From NCBI GenBank assembly GCA_015061955.1, contig SUVO01000023.1, forward strand, positions 1 to 38,261: a DNA stretch of 38,261 nt, written 5' to 3'. The notes under the pieces are model-generated. The model ran no database searches, was not told where the DNA came from, and saw only the letters and a list, made by a program, of their open reading frames with translations. A program made the position numbers and the translations under genes. Positions 16,101-23,878 of the stretch are shown in pieces. How positions within the stretch are numbered: position 1 is the stretch's first letter; the number at the start of each line of letters is the position of its first letter. The DNA is from Verrucomicrobiaceae bacterium (GTDB taxonomy: Bacteria; Verrucomicrobiota; Verrucomicrobiia; Opitutales; Intestinicryptomonadaceae).

Positions 16101-17398
16101 CAGCGATTGTAAAAACTCAACCAAAGGCTATTACAGCATACGAAACAAAGATTGCCTCGTTTGCAGTTGTTGCACAGGGTTATAAGGTAAAATATCAGTG
16201 GCAGGTTAGTGCTACTGGGAAAGATGATAATAGTTGGTCAGATATTGCAGGACAAACTTCTGATGAACTCACAATTATAGCCGATGAAAATATGTTCTAT
16301 CGTTGTATGGTTTATAGCGATGGTTATAAAGATAGTGCAGTATTTACAAAATCAGCAAAACTTACAGTTAACGAAAAAGCTAAAATAAACGATGTTGTTG
16401 TAATGCAAGGTAAAAGCACTTTGACCAAAGATAATACAGGTGCATACATAGCTTACGAAGAATATCAGTTAGATATTAGCGTTTCGGCTTCTGGTAAAGG
16501 TATAAAGTATCAGTGGTATGAATCTTCCGATGGTATTGGTTGGACAGCCGTAAAGGGTGGTACAAAAGCAAAGCTTTCAATAAAACCAAATCTTCTTGAA
16601 GATAAAATCTACTATTGCAAAGTGTATAATGGTTCGGCGAAAGTTAAAGATGCAGAACCATACTCTGACGGCACAAGTGCTCAAACCGATGATATCATCA
16701 TAAATATAAAATCTTGCCCGTTGCCTAATTCAATACAAGGTAAGTCTATGACTATCTTGTTTGAAGAAACTGATAATGATGTAAAAGAAAGTGGCGAACT
16801 TTATGCAATAGCCCAAGATGCAAAGAAGTTGAGTATGGCTTTGATTTCAAAATCTAATCCAACTTCTAAGCGTTATTCCCCAAGTACATGTACATATAAG
16901 CGTACAGGACCAACAAGTGCCGACATAACCGTAAATATAACAAAGATAGAAAACGACAATGATGGTGTTAATACCGATAAAGAAACTCTCAAAGGTCAGT
17001 TGAATTATATAGATGGACAGATTGTTGGTATTTTGAAAGAAGGTAATGAAACTGAATGTGTGATTGGGGTTGAATTTGCTTCGCAGGGAGCAAATGCTCC
17101 TAAAACGTTGCCAGTTGGTGCTAAGCTAACAGTTTCAACACAAGCAGAAACTTATAGTTTTGTCTTGAAAGAAAAGGGTGTTTGTACGATTTCGGATAGT
17201 TTTGATGCTACTTACAAATACACATATAAAGCTAATAATGTGGGTGTGTTAGTAGTTTCTTATAAAGATGGAAAAATTCCAGTTGAACACGAATACACAT
17301 TTGCATTCGATACCGAAAATAATGGTGGTTTTGTAGAAAAGCTTTCCGTTAATAAAAAGGTTGAGGAAATGAAATCTGGAAGTTTCAAGTTAGAATAA
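13166..17398 (+). CDS. Secreted giant Ig-repeat surface protein, paralogue with a different head
   Basis: A 1410-residue protein with an N-terminal signal (hydrophobic segment ~7-20, SIFVGSLALSAGASS). Residues ~25-480 are a beta-solenoid-like head rich in Gly, Thr and Asn that resembles autotransporter passengers and differs from the head of the protein at 160-3846. Residues ~540-1180 hold six Ig-like modules (SYKW, SYQW, KYQW, TYQW, KYQW, KYQW, each with a later Y(R/Y)C) matching the order and individual character of the six in the paralogue. Residues ~1183-1410 match its C-terminal domain in layout (LPNS start, GSFKLE end). An acidic insert in the second Ig module carries a canonical EF-hand-type loop, DADGNGIADNLE (705-716). 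Ribosome site is weak. Ligand and anchor are unknown. Confidence 0.82.
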   Translation: MKSKFMSIFVGSLALSAGASSITSDIDASKISDFSTKQTIFAGTGITLTVSKDTTGYTFKAGQKNSENTIDIKSGATLTTARRSETGSSTGEVINFKNSLLNIVGDGKFYFSASAEIYWSGNINVDVPVECRGGFSMRPNGTVRSFVKINKDWKSTTYSGQGYTDLYINAGTTNMGAYAQWGEQTTSTIAEGATLQTSWVRATNTGSRLEKLTQTMNLDGNLIMSSYGSTGTGGANAVIFASNMNIGPSGSLLSEYATTSDKIPMAVFARSFSVAGKANFGIAPLYMPDGSTLTLKPGAEIIAASADNSQEGTYINIANVLSLYNARPIIIYDNDAKVTKADVAVNIEGEHTLGGFNVWEGSTLTLDFKKNGFLSVGNIMSNNMGKITINIKGNWLKNNFLLRATNIDSIRDEIAFGGVVWQYNGKVIKEGVDFELEEIPWEEDNGGGIWFNKKGAKVFHTCYAESSADTLQIPDTFQISVATDIKPNSYTLYCNDKEVAVQDNPYFTNITADKTGIYKYYVKADFGDNNIVQSDDVYVEFKESIIVDEKNTFGDFSIADGASFTLSVKCTSKSDVSYKWEVDKQDGNGFVEEKTKTETYTAKASSNMNGWVYRCTMSNGIDDVTVEGKLTILEPVSNVEISSVPAYFKVGDPLSISVEALGDELSYQWEYYNPQSKSWTVLFNSLDDAISEDSSSNEGEDGFIDADGNGIADNLEGAEDAPSGDEPADDEPKATIEGARSAVLTVSELFARDNNAQYRCVVSNNGSTATSKPIKVVVVAQPTYELDKKHAPEAFVGGKATFAIKASKIAKDQTGTLKYQWYKNGVAIEKATKASYTTLPLEDVDFKDVYYCKILVDVKGETANLLQTEDFKITKLFNAKVATSPADFIAEDGGEATFKVSVTAESGTKITYQWQVCTAGADPTVEKNWKSASGKTETLVLKKVNVKLSGNLYRCKVSNDGNKKDPDVSDWAKLEVKAPAIVKTQPKAITAYETKIASFAVVAQGYKVKYQWQVSATGKDDNSWSDIAGQTSDELTIIADENMFYRCMVYSDGYKDSAVFTKSAKLTVNEKAKINDVVVMQGKSTLTKDNTGAYIAYEEYQLDISVSASGKGIKYQWYESSDGIGWTAVKGGTKAKLSIKPNLLEDKIYYCKVYNGSAKVKDAEPYSDGTSAQTDDIIINIKSCPLPNSIQGKSMTILFEETDNDVKESGELYAIAQDAKKLSMALISKSNPTSKRYSPSTCTYKRTGPTSADITVNITKIENDNDGVNTDKETLKGQLNYIDGQIVGILKEGNETECVIGVEFASQGANAPKTLPVGAKLTVSTQAETYSFVLKEKGVCTISDSFDATYKYTYKANNVGVLVVSYKDGKIPVEHEYTFAFDTENNGGFVEKLSVNKKVEEMKSGSFKLE
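15208..15366 (+). other. Acidic insert with EF-hand-type calcium loop in Ig module 2
   Basis: About 50 residues rich in Asp, Glu and Ser interrupt the second Ig module. The 12-residue loop coded at 15278-15313 has Asp at 1, 3 and 9, Asn at 5, Gly at 6, Ile at 7 and Glu at 12, the full EF-hand ligand pattern. The paralogue lacks this insert. Confidence 0.7.
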
Positions 17399-17421
17399 CA
17401 ATAGCTTACTATATAAAAATA

Positions 17422-17457
17422 CGAAGGCGATTGCAAATGCAATCGCCTTCGGTGTTT
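17422..17457. terminator. Terminator between convergent genes
   Basis: A perfect 13-bp G+C-rich stem (17422-17434 with 17439-17451) with loop AAAT is followed by GTGTTTT and preceded by A-rich sequence. It lies between the Ig-repeat gene and thiF, which converge here. The T-run is modest. Confidence 0.75.
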
Positions 17458-17467
17458 TGATATAAAA

Positions 17468-18139
17468 TTATATGAGATTTGCTTTTATAAATTTGTTATT
17501 TTGAAAATCAAAACTCTGGAAATAGCCAGCTTGAAATTCTCGTTGTTTAGTTATTATTTTTATAGCTTCCGATGCCCCCCATACTCCACTTAGATGTGCA
17601 GCTGGAGGAAATATTGGTAAATATTGAGCCTTTTCTTGAGCGTTTGGGGCAATATCTGCAAACTTGAAAGATTTGTCGAAAAAGTAGAGTTGTGCAACCC
17701 ATTCGCCAGCAGTGCAGGCTATCTCTAAAACGTTTTCTTTTGCACACGCTTCGGAAATAAATGTACGCGACAAAAACGAGTCGGTAGTGTCGATACATAA
17801 ATCGGTTCCCGAAATAAATTCTTGTGCATCTTTTTGATTTTCTAAGTGTGTTGAGCGAGATACTATTTCTACTTGAGAATTTAATTTTGATAACTTCTCT
17901 TTTGCAATTATAGCCTTGTTTTTTGAAATATCGTCTTCGTTGAAAATTGTTTGTCGGTGCAGATTTGATAACGATACGCAATCGCCATCTACAATTTTTA
18001 TCTTCCCAACACCTGCACCTACTAATAATGGCAGAACTGCATTCCCAACGCCACCAACACCTATAACAGCAATAGTTGAATGTTTTAGCATTTCAACTGA
18101 GTTGTCTTTTAAAAGTGGAAGTTGTCGGGAGTATCGCAT
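17468..18139 (-). CDS. thiF: ThiF/MoeB/HesA-family E1-like adenylyltransferase
   Basis: A 223-residue protein. E1-like enzymes adenylate the C-terminal Gly-Gly of a small sulfur-carrier protein. The Rossmann motif IGVGGVGNAV is at ~25-34, followed by IVDGDCVSLSNLHRQ (ATP contact) and LCIDTTDSFLSR, equivalent to the conserved DATDN region. No CxxC zinc pairs are present, so this is a short form. A thiS gene lies on the same strand at 21688-21888, so ThiS activation for thiazole synthesis is the likely job; MoaD activation is the alternative. The start codon lies about 10 bases after a terminator hairpin. Confidence 0.82.
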   Translation of the reverse strand: MRYSRQLPLLKDNSVEMLKHSTIAVIGVGGVGNAVLPLLVGAGVGKIKIVDGDCVSLSNLHRQTIFNEDDISKNKAIIAKEKLSKLNSQVEIVSRSTHLENQKDAQEFISGTDLCIDTTDSFLSRTFISEACAKENVLEIACTAGEWVAQLYFFDKSFKFADIAPNAQEKAQYLPIFPPAAHLSGVWGASEAIKIITKQREFQAGYFQSFDFQNNKFIKANLI

Positions 18140-18148
18140 TTGTTTTAT

Positions 18149-18177
18149 AAAAACCTAACACGAGTCGTGTTAGGTTT
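18149..18177 (-). terminator. Terminator of the squalene-hopene cyclase gene
   Basis: On the minus strand, a perfect 11-bp stem (18167-18177 with 18151-18161, loop GAGTC) runs into a T-run (complement of A at 18149-18153). It follows the cyclase stop by about 10 bases and precedes the thiF ATG by about 10 bases. Confidence 0.8.
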
Positions 18178-18187
18178 AGCTTTAATT

Positions 18188-20227
18188 TTATTTTTTTCTA
18201 TTGATAACGCGAGCTAACGCTGTAATAGGGAAATACTGACGATACCAGTTATAATTGAGCATAAAGCCACGTGCTAACTCTTTACCTTGTGGAAGTGGAG
18301 CTCCTGCACGAAGGTCAACTTTTGCACCTAATCCATATCCAGGGAAACCTGTACCAGTGTAATAAGGTTCGTCCCACGAGCCATCTTGACGATTTGTTGA
18401 AGTTAAGAAGTTTGTGGCTTTATCTATTAGAGTATCGTAGTTTTTATCGTCTACAGCCAAGAATGCAGTCAATGCCCAAGCTGTTTGTGATGCAGTAGAT
18501 GGTATGCCACAGCCTGCATATTTTGGCTCCATATACGATGCCACACTTTCGCCCCAACCACCATCTTCTTGTTGTTTCGAGGCTAACCATTCAAGAGCTT
18601 TTTTTACTTCAGGAGTATCTTTAGTTTCGCCAACTGCTATGAGTGCTGGAATAACTGCACCAGTGCCATAAACATAGTTTACGCCCCAACGTCCGAACCA
18701 CGAGCCGTCGTCTTCTTGTTCGTTGTAAAGGAATTGTAACGCCTTAGCTATTGCTGGATGGTTTTTTGAAAATCCACACATAGACAACGCTTCTACAACG
18801 TGAGCAGTTACGTCGGCACTTGGTGGATCGAGTACTTCGCCAAAGTCGCAGAAAGGTATTTTTGTTATAATTTCACGAGTGTTGTTTTTGTCGAATGCAG
18901 CCCAACCACCATTGTCGGATTGCATTGCTAAAATCCAATTTATAGTCCGACGAATTGCTGCATCTACACGACGTGCACGCACATTTTCGCGAGGAATTAA
19001 TTTTTGAATTTTTTTCAGGGCAATTATGCCAACTGCTGCATCGTCAATATCTGGATAGTAGTTGTTTGCTCGTTCAAACGACCAACCACCTGGTTCAACG
19101 TGCTTGCCAACTTTAACAGCCCAATCGCCATGATAGTGATTTTCTTTTGCTAAAACGTAATCTAATGCTTTTATTAACTCTGGGCAAGAGCCTGGGGTTT
19201 CGCCTGCATCGATAAGTGCAATCATAGTCAAGAACGTATCCCAAACCGGACTTTCGCTTGCTTGAAGCATTATACCTTCGCCTCTATCGACACGCCAGTG
19301 CAAATTGAATGCGTCTATAGCCTTAGCCAAATTGATTTGGTCGTGAGCAAAACCTTCGGTGTACAATGTAATAATACCGTAAATCCATGGAGGTTGAATG
19401 CCACCCCATGCGCCGTCTTCGTCTTGGTGTTCTAAGATCCATTGTAAAACAAGCTTAATTGCAAATTCGCGAAAAGGTTTTATTGGCAAGCGATTGTATG
19501 CATGCAAAGCGTGATCGAGCTTCATAAAAATATTTTCAATGCTGAAGAAACGTTTGTTTTTGCGTGGCAAACGGAAATCAGCTTTTTCTCGACCTTCAGG
19601 GAAAAGTTCGTCTAATTGCAAATGAGGTGGAAGTTCTTTTATTGGGCGACGTGCCGTTAAGATTGTAATGGGCATCATGGTTGCTCTTGCCCAACAAGCG
19701 AAGTCGTAAATGTTGAAAGGACACCACTTGGGTAAGAAGAAAATTTCAGGTGGAAGAACGGGAGTATGTGCCCATGGCCACTGACCAAATAAAGCCAACC
19801 AATATTTTGTAAAAACTCTGATGCGTTCAATCCAATTATTTTCTAAAAGCCAGTTGCGAGCTTTAGTCATTATTGGGCTATCGGGGTCGAAGCCATGAAT
19901 ACGCAATGCAAAATAACATTCAAGTGTAGTGTTTATATCGCCTTGTTCTGCACCATGATAAACGTCCCACGAGCCATCTTCACGTTGGCGATCAAGAATG
20001 TATCGTATAACACCGTCTTTTTTGTGGTCATCAAAATCTATGAAATACATAGCCAACAACCATTGTGCTTCCATGCAACAGTTGGTGTCGAGTGGGGCGT
20101 TCCAGTAGCCTTCGGGATATTGGCGATCTCTGACATATTTTATGGAGTCGCGCAAAGTTTGTTCGACAGATTTTTTTGCCGACAAATTTTCCTGAGTATT
20201 TTCAACACTACCAATATTTTCAAACAT
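18188..20227 (-). CDS. shc: Squalene-hopene cyclase
   Basis: A 679-residue protein of normal length. It cyclises squalene to hopene/hopanol at the membrane, giving hopanoid lipids. The acid motif DIDDAA (D393, D395, D396) matches the catalytic DxDD. Several QW-type repeats are visible, such as QREDGSW, QSDNGGW, EQEDDGSW, KQQEDGGWG and NRQDGSWDE. The C-terminus has GTGFPGYGLG and YNWYRQYFPI, as in bacterial cyclases. No squalene-synthesis genes (hpnCDE) are in the window. It sits between the beta-CASP nuclease and thiF on the same strand, with its own terminator. Confidence 0.95.
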   Translation of the reverse strand: MFENIGSVENTQENLSAKKSVEQTLRDSIKYVRDRQYPEGYWNAPLDTNCCMEAQWLLAMYFIDFDDHKKDGVIRYILDRQREDGSWDVYHGAEQGDINTTLECYFALRIHGFDPDSPIMTKARNWLLENNWIERIRVFTKYWLALFGQWPWAHTPVLPPEIFFLPKWCPFNIYDFACWARATMMPITILTARRPIKELPPHLQLDELFPEGREKADFRLPRKNKRFFSIENIFMKLDHALHAYNRLPIKPFREFAIKLVLQWILEHQDEDGAWGGIQPPWIYGIITLYTEGFAHDQINLAKAIDAFNLHWRVDRGEGIMLQASESPVWDTFLTMIALIDAGETPGSCPELIKALDYVLAKENHYHGDWAVKVGKHVEPGGWSFERANNYYPDIDDAAVGIIALKKIQKLIPRENVRARRVDAAIRRTINWILAMQSDNGGWAAFDKNNTREIITKIPFCDFGEVLDPPSADVTAHVVEALSMCGFSKNHPAIAKALQFLYNEQEDDGSWFGRWGVNYVYGTGAVIPALIAVGETKDTPEVKKALEWLASKQQEDGGWGESVASYMEPKYAGCGIPSTASQTAWALTAFLAVDDKNYDTLIDKATNFLTSTNRQDGSWDEPYYTGTGFPGYGLGAKVDLRAGAPLPQGKELARGFMLNYNWYRQYFPITALARVINRKK

Positions 20228-20327
20228 ATCTATACTTTTGCATATAATAATGTTTATTCAAGCTAATTTTTTGAATAAAAGCGTTAGTTTAGGTTGCTTT
20301 TTTTGAGTGCAGATTATCTGCTAACAG

Positions 20328-21683
20328 TCAAAGGTCGTAGGTTTCAGATGGGTTTGGAATAACTACGTTTGTATTTGGCAAGCGATCGAAAATTTCGTAC
20401 ATAAACCATTCGCGCGATGCCTCGCTACCATGTGTTAAAATTACGCATCGGGGATCTTTACGCATTATAAATTCTAATAGTTCATCACGGTCGGCGTGCG
20501 ATGTAAGGTCGAATTTATCGAACTTACAATTCAATGTGCCAACAAAGAATAAATCACGAAACGCAAAATCGCCATTTGGGGGAGTCTTCATCAATCTCCC
20601 AGCTGGCGTTTTTGGATCGCAATAGCCAACAAGGAAAATAGCATTTGCAGAATCGTTCATAACTGCCGATGCTGCTATGTAAGCTGGCGTATTTTCAACC
20701 ATCATTCCACTGCCGAGAATGTAAATACCTTTTTCATCAAAATCTTTACCAACTTCGATTTTCCCACGCAATACTTTGGTGTCGTCGAGCGTTTTCTTTG
20801 TAAAGTTTACATAAGACGACGTCTTTGAAAGTTTAATAAGATGTTCTGCAATATCTACGCCCAAGCCCCCGATGAAAACTGGAGTTTTTTCTGGAATTAT
20901 TTTTTGAGCCTTTGCTTTTGCAATAATTAACATGACTTCTTGCATGCGTCCTAATGCAAATGCAGGAATTAAAACGTTGCCACCATCTTTTATGACGTGC
21001 GAAATCGAAGTAATTAAGCGTTGTTCTTCGCTTTCGCAATCGGCAAATTCTATGCGTTCGCGTTGACCACGCGTTGTTTCGGTTATGAGAACATCAATTT
21101 TTTCATCGATTTGTTTGGCACCTTTTAGAAGATTTGTGTCGTTGAAAGAAATATCGCCAGAAAAATAATATTTTTTCTTGTTGTGTTCAAATACTATCGA
21201 TGATGCTCCAGGGATATGACCAGATGGAAGAAATGTTATTTTTACTTTATCGCCATTTATCTCGAACATACGCTCGCGATTGAATGCCATTGGCGTGAGC
21301 TGTTCTACAATTCTATCGAGTTCGGAATTTTCGTAAAGAGGATATTCTTTGATGTCGTATTCTTCGCGCTGACGAGCCATTACACTGCGTGAATTACGCA
21401 ACATTTTAAACATAAGCTCACGCGATTCTTCGCTGACAAGCACTCGAGCATTACGTTGGCGACGCAACAAAACAGGCAATGCACCACAATGGTCTAAGTG
21501 TGCGTGCGTTATTGCTATAAAGTCGAGAGAATCGTCGAGGATTTTTGAAAAATCGGGCAATGCTTCTAATCCCATTTTTTTGGGGTGCATACCACAATCT
21601 ACAAGTGCTTTAAAATTTCCAAATTCAATCAGGTGTGCACTTGAACCAACATCTATATCTTTGTTTAAATCGGTATAAAGCAT
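20328..21683 (-). CDS. Metallo-beta-lactamase/beta-CASP ribonuclease-like protein
   Basis: A 451-residue protein from the ATG at 21683. That start is chosen over an ATG at 21704 inside thiS because AGGTGG lies 7 bases upstream and it begins just after the thiS stop. The zinc site is THAHLDHCG (H60, H62, D64, H65), with SGDIS further on. The beta-CASP region follows (ITETTRG, SGMMVENTPA, the SHAD element) and ends with LTHGSEASREW. This is the architecture of CPSF73-like/YSH1 nucleases that cut or degrade RNA. It differs from RNase J in lacking an obvious extended C-terminal domain. It is probably co-transcribed with thiS by position alone. Confidence 0.87.
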   Translation of the reverse strand: MLYTDLNKDIDVGSSAHLIEFGNFKALVDCGMHPKKMGLEALPDFSKILDDSLDFIAITHAHLDHCGALPVLLRRQRNARVLVSEESRELMFKMLRNSRSVMARQREEYDIKEYPLYENSELDRIVEQLTPMAFNRERMFEINGDKVKITFLPSGHIPGASSIVFEHNKKKYYFSGDISFNDTNLLKGAKQIDEKIDVLITETTRGQRERIEFADCESEEQRLITSISHVIKDGGNVLIPAFALGRMQEVMLIIAKAKAQKIIPEKTPVFIGGLGVDIAEHLIKLSKTSSYVNFTKKTLDDTKVLRGKIEVGKDFDEKGIYILGSGMMVENTPAYIAASAVMNDSANAIFLVGYCDPKTPAGRLMKTPPNGDFAFRDLFFVGTLNCKFDKFDLTSHADRDELLEFIMRKDPRCVILTHGSEASREWFMYEIFDRLPNTNVVIPNPSETYDL

Positions 21684-21687
21684 AAAA

Positions 21688-21888
21688 TTATCCACCTGCA
21701 ACAATCTGCATTATTTCTAAGATGTCGCCTTCTTTTAGATTTATATTAGCAAATTTTGAATAGGGCATAGCTTCGCCATTTAGCTCGACAACACAACGCA
21801 TTGGATTTTTTCCAAGCGATGATATCAATTCAGATATTGTCGTTTGTTCTTCAACATTCAGTTCTTTCGAGTTGGCAACAATTTTCAT
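21688..21888 (-). CDS. thiS: ThiS sulfur-carrier protein
   Basis: A 66-residue ubiquitin-like protein ending in IVAGG. The terminal Gly-Gly is the site that is adenylated by ThiF and thiocarboxylated to donate sulfur to the thiamine thiazole. Length and the LKEGDILEIMQIVAGG end are typical of ThiS; MoaD is less likely because it is longer and usually ends in PPVAGG. It is followed four bases later by the beta-CASP gene. thiG and thiH are not here; thiF is about 3.5 kb downstream on the same strand. Confidence 0.88.
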   Translation of the reverse strand: MKIVANSKELNVEEQTTISELISSLGKNPMRCVVELNGEAMPYSKFANINLKEGDILEIMQIVAGG

Positions 21889-22009
21889 TTTATAATTTTG
21901 AATATATGATAGTCGTAAAAAATCTCAATACATTTTTTGTTTGCAATAATATGATAAAAAAATAAGTGTACTTTTTTATCTAACACACATTTGACAAAGG
22001 ATAATATAT

Positions 22010-23833
22010 ATGAAAAAACTTACATCAACAATAGCAGGTATATTTGCAATGTTATCGGTTTTTGCAATTGATTCTGCAAAAGTTCGCATAACTAAACTTG
22101 ATAAATCTGTATCGGAAGAAATTGTAAAACTACAAAAAACCTCTGACGGTGCATGGCGTTTTAGAATTCCAGTAGCTAAAATATCGCGAGATACCGATAC
22201 TATTGAAGTGTTGAATGATTGGGCAGTAGCACAAAAAGGCGAAGACGGATTTTTCTTAACACAACAAGGCGAGTATGGAACGTTTCGTTTAGATAATGGT
22301 AAGGTATTATCTAATCGTCAAAATGTGCATGTCTTTGGTATGAAAACTCCACGTGGCTGTTTTGCAGGTATCGTGAAGGGATTGCGTTTAGAGTACGACC
22401 AAATTTTAAATATCAAGAATGGTCGTTATGAAATGGTTTCTCGTTTCAATATTTCTAAAATAGAATTTGATCCATACGAAGATATAATTATAGACTTTTA
22501 CGAGTTGAAAGGCAACGATACTAATTACTCGGCTATGGCAAATCTCTATCGTAATTATCTTTTGAAATCGCGTAATATTATTCCATTGGTAGAACGTGTT
22601 AAAGGAAATCCAACGTTGAAAAATACTGCCGAAACAATGTATGCACGTATAAAATTTGGCAGATGTGATCGCCGTTCAGCTCCCCAAAAAGAATGGAGTA
22701 AACCAAATTACAAACCAAAGATGATTGTTGACCATACTTTTGATGGTGCAAAGAAAATTATGCAAAACTTCAAAGACTTAGGTATGGACGATATTGAAGT
22801 ATGCTTTGTTGGTTGGCATAAAGATGGCCACGATGGACCTTTCCCCGACTTATTTCCAGTACCTCAAGAGTTTGGTGGAGAAAGCAAAATGCGTGAAGCT
22901 GTTGCTTTTGGCAAAAGTTTAGGATATAGAATTACCGTTCATACAAATCATCACAACTACTATGCTCACGCATCGCGTTTTGATGCTGATAATACGAGTA
23001 AAAATACAGATGGTTCGTTGCGTGTTTACAGATATTGGCCAGGTGGTAGGGCATATCACTCATGTTATCAAACAGTACTTACAAAGTATCTTGATGAAGA
23101 TATAGCACGCTTGAAAGATATTGGTATAAATGGCACATATCATGTCGATGTAACAAGTGTGCGTAAACCTACACAATGTTGTAATCCATTGCATCCATTG
23201 AACAAGCAAGAGATGGCTGACGTTCAAAATAAAATAGGCTTTAAATTGCGTGAAGAATTTGGTGGCTTTAGTTCAGAAGGTAAAATGGAACATGTAGCCG
23301 AATCGCTTGACTATGGTTTGTATGTTCGTTGGAATGCTACATTCCATAAGAACAAGGCAATAGACAAAGATGTGCCTTTGAACGAATTAGTTTTCAATGG
23401 TATAATTTTGAGCAATCCTTATTACGGTACTATTGATGCTCCATACGAACGTAAAACGGGCGAACGTTTGTCTGACTCGAACAAACCTTATTGTGTAATG
23501 GGGACAGCCGATAGAGCTCGACTAAAAGTTATTGAATGGGGTGGCAGACCATCGTTCTACTACATTGATTATTCAGACTTACAGCCGATGAAAAGCATTT
23601 ATCAAGACTGGCAAAAGTTGAAATACTTGCAGTATCATTTCTTTGTATATCACGATGAAATTGCAAAAGATGTTTTTGTTTCACGTTGGGATAATGGTGA
23701 TGAGATTGTATCGAATTATACGGATAAACCTTTTGTATATAAGGGCGAAACTGTTGAACCTGTTGATTACAAACTTTTTGTAAATAAAAAAGCTAAGAAA
23801 AATAAGGTGCAAGTTTTACACAGAAAATCTTAA
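22010..23833 (+). CDS. Secreted TIM-barrel glycoside hydrolase candidate
   Basis: A 607-residue protein with a signal peptide (MKKLTSTIAGIFAMLSVFA). The ATG is preceded by AAAGGA at 8 bases. Residues ~20-175 are a beta-sandwich-like part, and ~200-590 look like a TIM barrel: DDIEVCFVGWHKDG, ITVHTNHHNYYAH, the strand GTYHVDVTSV (D380 a candidate catalytic residue) and FGGFSSEGKMEH (an acidic candidate). The pattern recalls GH101/GH129-like and DUF5696 proteins, which act on alpha-linked host or mucin sugars. The family assignment is from memory and uncertain. It is a single gene between a divergent promoter region and a shared terminator. Confidence 0.65.
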   Translation: MKKLTSTIAGIFAMLSVFAIDSAKVRITKLDKSVSEEIVKLQKTSDGAWRFRIPVAKISRDTDTIEVLNDWAVAQKGEDGFFLTQQGEYGTFRLDNGKVLSNRQNVHVFGMKTPRGCFAGIVKGLRLEYDQILNIKNGRYEMVSRFNISKIEFDPYEDIIIDFYELKGNDTNYSAMANLYRNYLLKSRNIIPLVERVKGNPTLKNTAETMYARIKFGRCDRRSAPQKEWSKPNYKPKMIVDHTFDGAKKIMQNFKDLGMDDIEVCFVGWHKDGHDGPFPDLFPVPQEFGGESKMREAVAFGKSLGYRITVHTNHHNYYAHASRFDADNTSKNTDGSLRVYRYWPGGRAYHSCYQTVLTKYLDEDIARLKDIGINGTYHVDVTSVRKPTQCCNPLHPLNKQEMADVQNKIGFKLREEFGGFSSEGKMEHVAESLDYGLYVRWNATFHKNKAIDKDVPLNELVFNGIILSNPYYGTIDAPYERKTGERLSDSNKPYCVMGTADRARLKVIEWGGRPSFYYIDYSDLQPMKSIYQDWQKLKYLQYHFFVYHDEIAKDVFVSRWDNGDEIVSNYTDKPFVYKGETVEPVDYKLFVNKKAKKNKVQVLHRKS

Positions 23834-23840
23834 CAAATAA

Positions 23841-23877
23841 AAAAGATGCCGATTATAATCGGCATCTTTTTTTGTTT
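23841..23877. terminator. Bidirectional terminator between glycosidase and rnr genes
   Basis: A perfect 13-bp stem (23841-23853 with 23858-23870, loop TATA) is flanked by A before and T after. It lies between convergent genes and can serve both. Confidence 0.9.
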
Positions 23878-23878
23878 T

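Noticed and set aside
20253-20279. Terminator after the beta-CASP gene
   Set aside because: A 9-bp inverted repeat (20253-20261 with 20271-20279) is there but is nearly all A/T and has no T-run on the minus strand.
21684-21704. Earlier start of the beta-CASP gene inside thiS
   Set aside because: AGGTGG sits 7 bases before the ATG at 21683, just after the thiS stop, so the later start is better supported.
21991-21996. TTGACA before the secreted glycosidase gene as a -35 box
   Set aside because: It overlaps the ribosome site, and a -10 would fall inside the gene.
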